Shown here: positions 8,147 to 15,471 of the stretch, one piece after another
How positions within the stretch are numbered: position 1 is the stretch's first letter
Layout of the letters: each line of letters begins with the position of its first letter
NCBI RefSeq assembly: GCF_900546705.1
Contig: NZ_URDP01000013.1
Coordinates: forward strand, 1 to 48,124
From: an uncultured Oscillibacter sp.
GTDB lineage: Bacteria > Bacillota > Clostridia > Oscillospirales > Oscillospiraceae
Reading direction: 5' to 3'
DNA: 48,124 nt
Notes under the pieces: model-generated
What the model was told of the DNA's origin: nothing
What the model saw: the letters and a program-made list of their open reading frames with translations, nothing else
Database searches by the model: none
Program-made: the position numbers and the translations under genes

Positions 8147-9763
8147 ATGTCAAAAAACGAAAAAAAGCCGTCCTTCCTGGGCGGCGCCGCCGTGCTGGCC
8201 GCGGCTGTAGCCATTGTCAAAGTCATCGGCGCCATCTACAAGATTCCCCTGGGCAACATCATCGGCGACGAGGGCAAAGCCCACTTCACCGTGGCCTACA
8301 ACATCTACAACCTGCTTTTGACCATCTCCACCGCCGGTCTGCCCCTGGCCATCTCCAAGCTCACCAGCGAGGCCCACGCTCTGGGCCGGGAGAATGAAAA
8401 GCGCAAGCTCTTCCGCACCGCCATCTGGCTGTTCTTCGGCCTGGGACTGGTCTTCTCCCTGGTGATGTTCTTCGGCTCGGCACAGCTGGCCGCCTTTATG
8501 AACGACTCCCTGGCCTTCTGGTCCATCCGGGCCCTGGCGCCGGCGGTATTCTGCGTGTGCCTGCTGGCCTGCATGCGAGGCTATACCCAGGGCCAGGGGA
8601 ACATGACCCCCACCGCCGTCAGCCAGATTCTGGAGGCACTGTGCAAGCTGGGCTTCGGACTGTCTCTGGCCTGGTACTTCCTGCAGATCGGCCAGGGCGT
8701 GGAGATGGCTGCCGCCGGCGCCATTCTGGGCGTGACCATCGGCACCGTCATGTCCATGCTGTTTTTGATCTTCTACCTGGTGACCCACCGGGACAACACC
8801 AAGTCCCTGGACGTGCCGGAGAGCAGCGGCACACTCATGAAGAAGGTGCTGCTCATCGGCGTGCCCATCACGCTGAGCAACTCCGCCATGAGCATCATTA
8901 CCCTGATTGATTCCAAAATCGTACTGGGTCGGCTGGAGTCCATCTCCGCTCTGCTGCCCGAAACACCCACCGCCCTCTACGGCCAGTACACCTTCGGCAT
9001 GGACCTCATTAACCTGCCGCCCTCCTTCGTCTATCCCGTGACCATGAGCCTGATTCCCTTTGCTGCGGCGGCCATGGCCCGCAAGGACAGCGCCGGAGCC
9101 AACCGCATCATCTCCTCCGCCTTCCGGCTCATTGCCATTTTGGCCATTCCGGCCGGCGTGGGATTGAGCGTGCTCTCCGGCCCCATTCTGCGCATGCTCT
9201 ATCCGGCCCAGCCGGAGGCCGCCGCGGCCGCCGGTCCCCACCTGCAGGTGCTGGGCATTGCCTGCATCTTCATCTGCCTCATGACGCTGACCAACGCCAT
9301 CTTGCAGTCCTACGGCCATGAGCGCATCCCCATCTGCACCATGATCGCCGGCGGCGTCACCAAGATCGTCATGAACTACGTCCTGGTGGGCAATCCGGAC
9401 ATCAACATCCACGGCGCTCCCATCTCCACGCTGTGCTGCTACCTGGTCATCTGCGGGCTGAACCTGCTGTTCGTGTGGAAATACTCCCCCGAAAAGCCCA
9501 AGTACGTCCAGCTGTTTGCCAAGCCCGTGGTGGCCTCCGTCCTCATGGGCGTCATGGCCTGGGCAGGCTACGGGCTGACCATGCGGGTGCTCACCGGCGG
9601 GGAATACGCCTACGGCGCCAGCGCCCTGGCCACCGTGGTGGGCATCGGCGCCGGCGTGGTAGTCTACGCCGTGCTGGTGGTGGCGCTGGGTATTTTGCGG
9701 GCCGAGGACCTGGAGTCCGTTCCCAAGGGCCGGAAACTTATTAAACTTCTGCACTTGAAATAA
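8147..9763 (+). CDS. Polysaccharide/lipid flippase of the SpoVB/YabM (MOP) family
   Basis: This integral membrane protein of 538 residues has about 14 hydrophobic segments and is a member of the MOP exporter superfamily that includes SpoVB, MurJ/YtgP and YabM. The conserved N-terminal pattern (GAAVLAAA, IGAIYKIPLGNIIG, GLPLAISKL) is typical of the SpoVB branch. Family members flip lipid-linked cell-wall precursors or polysaccharide units across the membrane; SpoVB is needed for spore cortex. The position directly before mazG/yabN, HU and yabO-yabP-yabQ matches the yabM locus of Bacillus subtilis, so it is the positional equivalent of YabM. GAGG lies about 10 bases before the ATG. Confidence 0.88.
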   Translation: MSKNEKKPSFLGGAAVLAAAVAIVKVIGAIYKIPLGNIIGDEGKAHFTVAYNIYNLLLTISTAGLPLAISKLTSEAHALGRENEKRKLFRTAIWLFFGLGLVFSLVMFFGSAQLAAFMNDSLAFWSIRALAPAVFCVCLLACMRGYTQGQGNMTPTAVSQILEALCKLGFGLSLAWYFLQIGQGVEMAAAGAILGVTIGTVMSMLFLIFYLVTHRDNTKSLDVPESSGTLMKKVLLIGVPITLSNSAMSIITLIDSKIVLGRLESISALLPETPTALYGQYTFGMDLINLPPSFVYPVTMSLIPFAAAAMARKDSAGANRIISSAFRLIAILAIPAGVGLSVLSGPILRMLYPAQPEAAAAAGPHLQVLGIACIFICLMTLTNAILQSYGHERIPICTMIAGGVTKIVMNYVLVGNPDINIHGAPISTLCCYLVICGLNLLFVWKYSPEKPKYVQLFAKPVVASVLMGVMAWAGYGLTMRVLTGGEYAYGASALATVVGIGAGVVVYAVLVVALGILRAEDLESVPKGRKLIKLLHLK

Positions 9764-9822
9764 TCTTTTCCGGGATTTTCCCCCGGTTTACCGTTGAATT
9801 TTCTTGCAATGGGAGATAATGT

Positions 9823-10629
9823 ATGGTAGATTTTCAATGTAAGAAACGCTATGACTATCAGGACTTTCTGACGGTCATGCGCCTTTTGCGCGGTCCCGGG
9901 GGCTGCCCCTGGGACGCTGAGCAGACCCATCAGTCCATCCGCCGGAATTTCCTGGAGGAGACGTACGAGGTCATCGACGCGCTGGACAAGGACAGTGCGC
10001 CGGACATGTGCGAGGAGCTAGGGGACGTTTTCATGCAGGTGGTGTTCCACGCCATCATGGAGGAGGAGCGGGGACGCTTTACCATGGACGACGTGGTGGA
10101 CGGCGTCACCAAAAAAATGATCTACCGCCACCCCCATGTGTTCGGCGGGTCCATGACGGCCGACACCAGCGAGCAGGTGCTCACCAACTGGGAGGTTCTC
10201 AAGCGGGAGGAGAAGGGACAAGCCTCCACCTCCGACGCCATCGAGGCTGTGCCCCACACGCTGCCGGCCCTGTGGCGGGCGGAAAAGGTCCAGAAGAAAA
10301 CCGCCAAGGCCGGTTTTGACTGGCCGGACGCCCTCTCCGCGCTGGACAAGCTGGAAGAGGAGGTCCGGGAGCTGCGCTCCGCCCTGGAGCGCGGCGGCAG
10401 TCCGGACGAGCCCCACGGCGTCCGGGAAGAGCTGGGGGATGCGCTGTTCATGGCCGCCAAGGTGGGCCAGATGTGCGCCGTGGACCCGGAGGACGCCCTG
10501 CACCGGGCCTGCGACAAATTTGACCGCCGCTTCCGCTATGTGGAGCAGCATGCAGACCGGCCTCTGGTCCAGTGCCCCCAGGAGACGCTGGTGAAGCTGT
10601 GGCAGGAAGCTAAAGAGAACGAGTCTTAA
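9823..10629 (+). CDS. mazG: Nucleoside triphosphate pyrophosphohydrolase MazG
   Basis: MazG hydrolyses (d)NTPs to monophosphates plus PPi, a house-cleaning activity. The 268 residues hold two MazG domains. The first has GGCPWDAEQT and EETYEVIDALD (about residues 26-55), with the paired acidic Mg-binding EExxE/ExxD set. The second has EEEVRELRSAL and EELGDALF (about 180-210). Bacillus YabN, the syntenic protein, carries an extra N-terminal tetrapyrrole-methylase domain. That domain is missing here, so this is the short MazG form. A GGGAG ribosome site precedes the ATG at 9823. Confidence 0.94.
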   Translation: MVDFQCKKRYDYQDFLTVMRLLRGPGGCPWDAEQTHQSIRRNFLEETYEVIDALDKDSAPDMCEELGDVFMQVVFHAIMEEERGRFTMDDVVDGVTKKMIYRHPHVFGGSMTADTSEQVLTNWEVLKREEKGQASTSDAIEAVPHTLPALWRAEKVQKKTAKAGFDWPDALSALDKLEEEVRELRSALERGGSPDEPHGVREELGDALFMAAKVGQMCAVDPEDALHRACDKFDRRFRYVEQHADRPLVQCPQETLVKLWQEAKENES

Positions 10630-10685
10630 ACGCGTACCCGCGTTGAGAAATAAAAACGAACTGCAATACTAGGAGGATATGTTCC

Positions 10686-10961
10686 ATGAACAAGGCTGAA
10701 CTCATCAACGCTGTCGCCGAAAAGGCGGACGTTTCCAAAAAGGACGCCGAGGCTGTAATCTCCGCCACTCTGGAGACCATCACCGCCGCGCTGAAGGAAG
10801 GCGACAAGGTCCAGCTGGTGGGCTTTGGTTCCTTTGAGGTGAAAAAGCGCGCCGCCCGTATGGGCCGCAACCCCAAGACCAAGGAGTCCATTGAGATTCC
10901 CGCCTCCGTCGTGCCCGTGTTCAAGGCCGGCAAGGCGCTCAAGGACAGCGTCGGTCAGTAA
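10686..10961 (+). CDS. hup: HU-family DNA-binding protein
   Basis: This 91-residue histone-like protein bends and compacts DNA as a dimer. It has the full HU pattern: NKAELINAVAEKA at the start, GFGSFEVKKRAAR (about residues 46-58) and the DNA-intercalating arm with RNPKTKE followed by IPAS. AGGAGG at 10671-10676 is a strong ribosome site. An AACGCG/CGCGTT hairpin (around 10629-10644) lies at the mazG end. HU between mazG and the yabO-type gene is a common clostridial arrangement. Confidence 0.96.
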   Translation: MNKAELINAVAEKADVSKKDAEAVISATLETITAALKEGDKVQLVGFGSFEVKKRAARMGRNPKTKESIEIPASVVPVFKAGKALKDSVGQ

Positions 10962-10992
10962 GGAAACCATACCGCACAAAATCGGGTAAGCA

Positions 10993-11028
10993 GGCTGCCG
11001 GCGCAAATGTGCCGGCAGCCTTTCTCTT
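10993..11028 (+). terminator. Rho-independent terminator after HU
   Basis: A perfect 10-bp stem (10993-11002 with 11011-11020) with an 8-base loop is followed by TTTCTCTT. It lies between HU and rqcP and ends just before the rqcP ribosome site, so it probably lets HU be expressed above its downstream neighbours. Confidence 0.8.
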
Positions 11029-11044
11029 CCCGGAAGGAGGATTT

Positions 11045-11290
11045 ATGCGCCTGGACAAATATCTGAAGGTCTCCCGCCTCATCAAGCGGCGCACCGTGGC
11101 CAACGAGGCCTGCGACAACGGACTCATTACCGTCAACGGCAAGGCCGCCCGGGCCAGCTATGACGTGAAGGTGGGCGACCGGATTTCCCTGCGGTTCGGT
11201 CAGCGGACGCTGACGGTGGAAGTGCTGTCCGTACAGGAGACCGTGAAGCAAGCCGACGCAGGCACGCTGTACCGGGAGATCGCCCAGTAA
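11045..11290 (+). CDS. rqcP: S4-domain RNA-binding protein RqcP (YabO/YlmH-like S4 paralogue)
   Basis: This 81-residue protein is almost entirely one S4 RNA-binding domain (RLDKYLKVSRLIKRRT at the start, NGKAAR and GDRISLRFG later). It is the size and position of YabO, now known as RqcP, which works with RqcH to add alanine tails on obstructed large ribosomal subunits. The start is set at the ATG at 11045 because GGAAGGAGG lies 4-5 bases upstream. An in-frame ATG at 11009 falls inside the HU terminator and has no ribosome site. It lies between HU and yabP, as in other sporulating Firmicutes. Confidence 0.92.
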   Translation: MRLDKYLKVSRLIKRRTVANEACDNGLITVNGKAARASYDVKVGDRISLRFGQRTLTVEVLSVQETVKQADAGTLYREIAQ

Positions 11291-11338
11291 TATTTCCCGC
11301 CCTCCGCCCATATCATGGGGCAGGGGAGGGACGAGGAA

Positions 11339-11620
11339 ATGAACGACTACAACACCATGCCCGCCGCGGGCCACCATTTGGAGCTGGAGGGCCGGGAGAA
11401 GCTCACTGTCTCCGGTGTGGAGGACGTGGAGCGCTTTGACGAAACCGGCATTGTCATGACGACATCCGCCGGCACCCTGGTGGTCACCGGCGATCAGCTG
11501 CACATCGGAAAGCTCTCCCTGGAGGGCGGGGAGCTCCACGTGGAGGGCCGGATCGACTCCATCTCCTACGAAGACGGCCCTCAGGTCCAGGGCGGCTTTT
11601 TCCGCCGGCTTCTGGGGTAG
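11339..11620 (+). CDS. yabP: Sporulation protein YabP
   Basis: YabP is a small YabP/YqfC-family protein made in the mother cell and needed for normal spore formation. The 93-residue sequence has the family core (LELEGREKLTVSGVEDVERF near the N-terminus, then alternating beta strands around VVTGDQLHIGKL and the GRIDSISY end). The ATG at 11339 is preferred over one at 11315 because GGGGAGGG (11322-11329) is correctly spaced only for the former. It is followed 6 bases later by yabQ, the conserved pair. Confidence 0.9.
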   Translation: MNDYNTMPAAGHHLELEGREKLTVSGVEDVERFDETGIVMTTSAGTLVVTGDQLHIGKLSLEGGELHVEGRIDSISYEDGPQVQGGFFRRLLG

Positions 11621-11626
11621 GCGCCT

Positions 11627-12334
11627 ATGGAGATCCACATCTCCCAGCAGCTGGCCCTCTTCGGCCAGTCGGTGCTCCTGGGCGCCGGCGCCGCCGTGCT
11701 CTACGACCTGCTGCGGGCACTGCGGATGCATCTGCCCCGCACCACCGCCCTTTTGGACGGCCTGTACTGTCTGTGCATGGGAACGGGGCTGTTCCTCTTC
11801 ACGCTGCGGCGGGCCGCCGGACTGCTGCGGGGATATGTGCTGCTGGGAGCCCTGGGCGGTGCCGTGCTCTACTTTTGCCTGCTGTCGGCACTGCTGCGGC
11901 CCGTGTGGGCCTTTTGGGTTGACACCCTGGCCTTTTTGGCGCACCTGCTGGCATTTCCTCTGATTTGGGCGAAAATTTTTTGCAAAAAAATCGCCGTTCG
12001 GGGAAAAAATGTCTTTTATTTTGCTTGGAAATGCTATACAATAAGGAAAACTGGATGCAAATCGTCCGCAGAGAGGGGAGTGGGCCATCATGGCAAGGCA
12101 GCAAAAGCGGCGCCGCGCGCGGGCAAGTCTCGTGACCAAAATCCTGGTGGTGGCCCTGCTGGGCGGAATCGGCTGGCAGCTCCATACGCTGCAGGGCCAG
12201 TTGGAAAGCGCGCAGGAACAGCGGGACGCGCTCAAAGCCCAGGTGGAGACCCAGCAGCAGGAGAACGACGCCCTCTCCGCAGACATCGCCGAGGGCAACA
12301 CCCAGGAGAAAATGGAGGACATGGCCCGCCATGA
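11627..12334 (+). CDS. yabQ: Spore cortex biosynthesis protein YabQ, with a long out-of-character C-terminal tail
   Basis: YabQ is a membrane protein required for spore cortex formation. The first ~125 residues have four hydrophobic segments and the family pattern (SQQLALFGQSVLLGAGAAVL, then DLLRALR). After about residue 150 the reading frame continues through 245 bases of the divIC gene in another frame. It produces a Gly/Pro/Arg-rich tail with no relation to YabQ. Either the stop codon was lost or a small frameshift lies in the A/T-rich stretch 11970-12040, which has runs of 6-7 A or T; a +1 shift there would end the protein near 12045. The N-terminal call is solid; the natural C-terminus is uncertain. 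Confidence 0.82.
   Translation: MEIHISQQLALFGQSVLLGAGAAVLYDLLRALRMHLPRTTALLDGLYCLCMGTGLFLFTLRRAAGLLRGYVLLGALGGAVLYFCLLSALLRPVWAFWVDTLAFLAHLLAFPLIWAKIFCKKIAVRGKNVFYFAWKCYTIRKTGCKSSAERGVGHHGKAAKAAPRAGKSRDQNPGGGPAGRNRLAAPYAAGPVGKRAGTAGRAQSPGGDPAAGERRPLRRHRRGQHPGENGGHGPP
12032..12040 (+). promoter_or_regulatory. Candidate extended -10 promoter for divIC
   Basis: TGC followed by TATACA lies 50 bases before the divIC start, in an AT-rich dip inside the yabQ 3' region. No convincing -35 is present. Bacillus divIC also has its own promoter. Confidence 0.35.
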
Positions 12335-12386
12335 GCTGGGTCTGGTCTATCCGAATGAGCGTGTGTTTTCAGATATCAGCAACTGA
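12090..12386 (+). CDS. divIC: Septum formation initiator DivIC (FtsB-like)
   Basis: DivIC is a bitopic membrane protein of the divisome that pairs with FtsL and DivIB. The 98 residues show a short basic cytoplasmic N-terminus (QQKRRRAR), one membrane span (about residues 16-32), and an extracellular coiled coil (about 34-70, rich in Q/E/L heptads). The C-terminal ARHELGLVYPNE motif is characteristic of the DivIC/FtsB family. GGGGAG precedes the ATG. It overlaps the yabQ frame by 245 bases, but its own coding signal is clear, so the overlap is attributed to yabQ. Confidence 0.93.
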   Translation: MARQQKRRRARASLVTKILVVALLGGIGWQLHTLQGQLESAQEQRDALKAQVETQQQENDALSADIAEGNTQEKMEDMARHELGLVYPNERVFSDISN

Positions 12387-12501
12387 CCGGTGCCGGGCGA
12401 CGAGGGAGCTTTGCTCCCCCGCTTGCGCCAGCGCCGGTTTATTTTAACGCCGCGGTCCCGCGGGCCGCGGAAAATTACCGGAAGGAGAAACAACATACCA
12501 T

Positions 12502-13008
12502 ATGGAGCCTCAGGTTGGGAGCATTGTGGAAGGCAAGGTGACCTCCATCACCAAATTCGGCGCGTTTGTGGCCCTGGACAATGGGAAGTCCGGTTTGGTC
12601 CACATTTCGGAGATCGCCAACAGCTTTGTCAACGACGTACATGACTTTTTGCAGGAGGGGCAGACCGTCAAGGTTCTGGTCCTCTCCACGGAAAACGGAA
12701 AGATCAATCTTTCCATCAAGAAAACGCTGCCGCAGCAGGAGCGCCCGGCGCAGCGCGGACGCAGTACCGGCGGCCCCCGGCCCGGCGGTTCCCACTTCGG
12801 CGGCAGCGCTCATTCCAGCGGCGGTGCGCCCCGGCCTGCCCAGCAGTCCCGGCCCGCATTTTCCCGCCAGCAGTCCACACTGCCCCCGTCGGCAGATCAG
12901 TCCTTTGAGGACAAGCTCAAGCAGTTTCTCTCCTCTTCGGAGGGGAAGATGGCCGATCTGAACCGCAGCATTGACGGCAAGCGGGGCGGCGGCCGCAGAC
13001 GCAGATAA
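12502..13008 (+). CDS. yabR: S1-domain RNA-binding protein YabR
   Basis: An N-terminal S1 RNA-binding domain (about residues 4-75: GSIVEGKVTSITKFGAFV and GLVHISEI) is followed by a Gly/Ser/Gln/Pro-rich, probably disordered region and a basic end (GGGRRRR). At 168 residues it is longer than Bacillus YabR because of this tail. Family members associate with ribosomes or RNA; the exact role is not settled. The nearest ribosome site, GGAAGGAG, is about 14 bases from the ATG, a long spacing. A strong terminator follows, closing the yab block. The 115-base gap upstream holds several GC-rich stems and a T-rich stretch (12446-12455) that may terminate divIC transcripts. Confidence 0.9.
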   Translation: MEPQVGSIVEGKVTSITKFGAFVALDNGKSGLVHISEIANSFVNDVHDFLQEGQTVKVLVLSTENGKINLSIKKTLPQQERPAQRGRSTGGPRPGGSHFGGSAHSSGGAPRPAQQSRPAFSRQQSTLPPSADQSFEDKLKQFLSSSEGKMADLNRSIDGKRGGGRRRR

Positions 13009-13013
13009 AAAAG

Positions 13014-13046
13014 CCAGGAGAGACGCAGGTCTCTCCTGGTTTTTTT
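13014..13046 (+). terminator. Rho-independent terminator after yabR
   Basis: A perfect 11-bp stem (13014-13024 with 13029-13039), GCAG loop, then seven T. It ends the yab block. Confidence 0.95.
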
Positions 13047-13082
13047 GTGCCTGTTTTTTTCTTCTTCCGTGCACGTTTCCGT

Positions 13083-13111
13083 GCAATTTTTCGCTCCCGG
13101 ACGCATATACT
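13083..13111 (+). promoter_or_regulatory. Candidate promoter of the 24-residue small ORF
   Basis: CATATACT (13104-13111) contains a TATACT -10 for sigma-A. It also matches the sigma-E -10 consensus CATACANT at all but one defined position. GCAATTT (13083-13089), 14 bases upstream, is 5/7 to the sigma-E -35. A mother-cell sporulation promoter is therefore possible but not proved. Confidence 0.4.
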
Positions 13112-13143
13112 GGCAGGGAACCAATTGCGAAGGAGGAAAAAAT

Positions 13144-13218
13144 ATGGTTGAACAGGCAGTACGATATGACGTGGACGATCTGATTTATCAGGATATCTGG
13201 CTCATCAGCGAGCGATGA
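13144..13218 (+). CDS. Probable small protein of 24 residues, function unknown
   Basis: A short open frame (start MVEQAVRYDVDDL, end IWLISER) has an excellent ribosome site, AGGAGG at 13131-13136 with 7-base spacing. A promoter-like sequence precedes it and its own terminator follows directly (13228-13254). It is acidic in the middle, with a hydrophobic/aromatic second half (LIYQDIWLI) that could form an amphipathic helix. It lies isolated between the yabR terminator and convergent mnmA, so the signals are not borrowed from a larger gene. I know no family for it. Translation is inferred from the signals only. Confidence 0.6.
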   Translation: MVEQAVRYDVDDLIYQDIWLISER

Positions 13219-13227
13219 TGAAGTCCC

Positions 13228-13254
13228 GGGCGCCGCAAATGCGGCGCCCGTTTT
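13228..13254. terminator. Terminator between the small ORF and mnmA
   Basis: A perfect 9-bp stem (13228-13236 with 13241-13249), AAAT loop, then GTTTT. It serves the small ORF and may also act on convergent mnmA transcripts. Confidence 0.75.
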
Positions 13255-13259
13255 GCGTC

Positions 13260-14321
13260 TTAGCAGATGATCCCGCCGCCCACCACGGCCTCGCCGTCGT
13301 AAAATACCGCCGCCTGTCCGGCGGTGACGGCCCGCTGGGGCTCCCGGAACTCCGCCCGAACCTTTCCGCCGGGCAGGGGATAGAGCACCGCCTCCGCCTC
13401 ACGCTGGCTGTACCGGGTCTTGGCAGTAACCGCCATGGGCTCCGTCAGCTCCGGCACGGAGATCCAGTTCATCCGCTCCGCCGTCAGCGTCCGGGTATAG
13501 AGGGCACTGTCCGGTCCCAGCACCACATCGCCGGTAGCAAGGTCTTTGCGCAGCACATACAGCGGTGCCGGCGCGCTGACGCCCAGTCCCTTGCGCTGTC
13601 CGGCAGTATACCGCTCCAGTCCCCGGTGGGGTCCCAGCACCCGGCCGGACTCGTCTACAAAATTCCCCGGACGCAGCGTCACACCCTGCCGCTCCAAAAA
13701 GGCGGCATAGTCCCCGTCCGGCACGAAGCAAATGTCCTGGCTGTCGGGCTTCCGGGCGTTTTCCAGGCCATGCTCCGCTGCCAGGGCCCGAATCTCGCTC
13801 TTTTCGTATTCTCCCACCGGCAGCACCAGGCGGGAGAGCTGGCTCTGGGTCAGCTGGAAGAGAAAATAGCTCTGGTCCTTCCGCCGGTCCAGTCCCCGCA
13901 GCAGCAGCCAGCGGCCTTTTTCCTCATCGTACTCCACCCGGGCATAGTGGCCGGTGGCCATGGCGTCCATGCCGTTTTCCAGGGCCCAGTCCAGCAGGGC
14001 GCCGAATTTGATCTCCCGGTTGCAGTCCACACAGGGGTTGGGAGTCCGGCCCCGGACGTACTCCTGGGTAAAGTGCGCCATCACCGTATCCCGGAACAGC
14101 GCACACAGGTCCAGCACCGTGTGCTCCACGCCCATGGATGCAGCCACCTTCCGGGCCACATCGATATCGTCTCCGGAGCCGCATACGCCGGGCCGGTCGT
14201 CTCCCCGGCGCAATCGCAGCGTTACCGCCCGGACGTCATATCCTCTCTCACGCAGCAGCAGTGCCGCCACAGCGCTGTCCACGCCGCCGCTCATGGCGAG
14301 GCAAATCTTCTTGGGTGACAT
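13260..14321 (-). CDS. mnmA: tRNA-specific 2-thiouridylase MnmA
   Basis: MnmA thiolates U34 of tRNA-Lys, -Glu and -Gln using ATP and a persulfide donor. The 353 residues show the PP-loop SGGVDSAVAA (about 11-20), the first catalytic cysteine in PNPCVDCN, GHYARV, and the second cysteine in DSQDICFV. A C-terminal beta domain follows. All key residues are present. AAGGAGG lies 9 bases before the start. A TACAAT -10 is visible on the minus strand (14354-14359), with only a poor -35 17 bases further up, so mnmA probably has its own promoter after the kinase terminator. Confidence 0.95.
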   Translation of the reverse strand: MSPKKICLAMSGGVDSAVAALLLRERGYDVRAVTLRLRRGDDRPGVCGSGDDIDVARKVAASMGVEHTVLDLCALFRDTVMAHFTQEYVRGRTPNPCVDCNREIKFGALLDWALENGMDAMATGHYARVEYDEEKGRWLLLRGLDRRKDQSYFLFQLTQSQLSRLVLPVGEYEKSEIRALAAEHGLENARKPDSQDICFVPDGDYAAFLERQGVTLRPGNFVDESGRVLGPHRGLERYTAGQRKGLGVSAPAPLYVLRKDLATGDVVLGPDSALYTRTLTAERMNWISVPELTEPMAVTAKTRYSQREAEAVLYPLPGGKVRAEFREPQRAVTAGQAAVFYDGEAVVGGGIIC

Positions 14322-14383
14322 TGAGTGGTTCCTCCTTCGTGGTTTCGCTCTCTATTGTACCCGATTTTCAGGCAAAAGGAAAG

Positions 14384-14400
14384 CGGGGGACATTCCCCCG
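14384..14400 (-). terminator. Terminator after the histidine-kinase-like gene
   Basis: A perfect 7-bp stem (14384-14390 with 14394-14400) and 3-base loop, starting 5 bases past the stop, with a T-rich stretch following on the minus strand. Confidence 0.65.
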
Positions 14401-14404
14401 TCTT

Positions 14405-15217
14405 TCACGCCTGATTCCGCAGCAAAAACGCCCTGGCCGGCAGCGCGTCCGCCAGATACAAAAGTGTACGGTTGAAGCCGCCGGAGTAGTCCAGCGGAAT
14501 GTCGCTGACCGATCCGCTCTCCGCCCGACGGTCCGGCAGCGACACGGTAAAGCGGCTGCCCTGCCCCTGGCGGGACTGGGCCATGATGCTGCCGCCGTGC
14601 CCCTGGGCAATGGCCCGGCACAGTGCCAGTCCCAACCCCAGACCGTGGGGACGGGGGTCCATGAGACTCTCGTGGAGGCACCGGTCAAACAGCGTCTCCA
14701 GACGCTCCGGCTCCATGCCACGGCCCGTATCCTCCACCGATAGGAGCACATGTCCCTCCGCCGTCCGCAATTCCACGGTGACCGTCCCGCCGGCGGGTGT
14801 GAACTTGAAAGCGTTGGACAAAAGCTGATACAAAAGGCGCTCGATCTCCCGGGGAGACACTGCACACACATGGTGTTCCATGGGACAGACAAATCGCAGG
14901 GTCAGTCCCAGTTCCGCTGCCAGCGGCTCCGCCCGACGGCAGATTTCCTCCGTCAGCTCTACCAGGTCCGTGTCCTTCAGGGAAAACACGGTCCGGCCGC
15001 TCAGCATTGCCGCGTCCGAGAGGTTGTTCACCAATCGCAGCAGCTGATAATAACTCTGGTCCAGCAGCGCAGCCTTGGCATCCAGCTCCGGGTCCTGCTC
15101 CCGCCGCTGGGGAGGCGCCAGCTGGGCAGCCGCCAGATGCAGCGTGCTCAGGGCATTGCGCAGCTGGGCAGCAAGGTTGGGAAACAACCTGGAAAGTTCT
15201 TCAAAATCCTGTTCCAT
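14405..15217 (-). CDS. Orphan histidine-kinase-like protein lacking the phospho-acceptor histidine
   Basis: This 270-residue soluble protein has an intact HATPase_c domain (N box LSNAFKFTP about 135-143, G1 DTGRGM, G2 GLGLGLAL) after a helical dimerisation region. Where HisKA proteins carry SHELRTPL, this one reads AAQLRNAL (about residues 17-24), so the phosphorylated His is replaced by Ala; the Glu and Pro that normally accompany it are lost too. There is no sensor, membrane segment or adjacent response regulator. It could be a phosphatase, an ATP-dependent binding protein or a decayed kinase. Its promoter has tandem Spo0A-box-like sites directly upstream, which suggests a link with sporulation initiation. 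AAAGGAG precedes the ATG. Confidence 0.82.
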   Translation of the reverse strand: MEQDFEELSRLFPNLAAQLRNALSTLHLAAAQLAPPQRREQDPELDAKAALLDQSYYQLLRLVNNLSDAAMLSGRTVFSLKDTDLVELTEEICRRAEPLAAELGLTLRFVCPMEHHVCAVSPREIERLLYQLLSNAFKFTPAGGTVTVELRTAEGHVLLSVEDTGRGMEPERLETLFDRCLHESLMDPRPHGLGLGLALCRAIAQGHGGSIMAQSRQGQGSRFTVSLPDRRAESGSVSDIPLDYSGGFNRTLLYLADALPARAFLLRNQA

Positions 15218-15309
15218 GAGGTCTCCTTTCCGATGCGAAGAGCACCGAGTGGTAGCATTTGCACACCATGGCCTCCAAAACCGTGGAAAAGCCTGGCTGC
15301 GTTACCTCA

Positions 15310-15361
15310 AGCATAGCAAACCGCCGCCGCAAAAACAAGAATTTTGTCGAATCTTGTCGAA
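15310..15361 (-). promoter_or_regulatory. Promoter of the kinase-like gene with tandem Spo0A-box-like sites
   Basis: On the minus strand a TTGTTT -35 (15333-15338) and TATGCT -10 (15310-15315) are 17 bases apart, with TGC making an extended -10. Two copies of TTGTCGAA (plus-strand reading 15344-15351 and 15354-15361), a 10-bp period, start 5 bases upstream of the -35. They match the Spo0A box TGNCGAA, at a position typical of Spo0A-activated promoters. Confidence 0.6.
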
Positions 15362-15413
15362 AACCTGATACGCAGACATGTTCGATTCTGTTTTTAGACA
15401 ACCTGTCCCATAT

Positions 15414-15447
15414 ATTTACGCAAAATGCGGCGCAATTTTACGTAAAT
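15414..15447. promoter_or_regulatory. Candidate operator upstream of gapA
   Basis: Two 13-bp arms (15414-15426 and 15435-15447) form an inverted repeat with one mismatch and an 8-base GC spacer. It is AT-rich in a GC-rich genome and lies just upstream of where the gapA -35 would be. It looks like a binding site for a dimeric regulator; the regulator is unknown. Confidence 0.55.
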
Positions 15448-15471
15448 AACAAGGAAATTTTTTGTCCGGTA

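Noticed and set aside
8150..9754. 534-residue minus-strand frame opposite the flippase gene
   Set aside because: His/Gly/Gln-rich composition is the antisense of membrane-segment codons; the plus frame has clear family sequence.
13215..14318. 367-residue plus-strand frame opposite mnmA
   Set aside because: mnmA on the minus strand carries all catalytic motifs and a ribosome site; the plus frame has neither.
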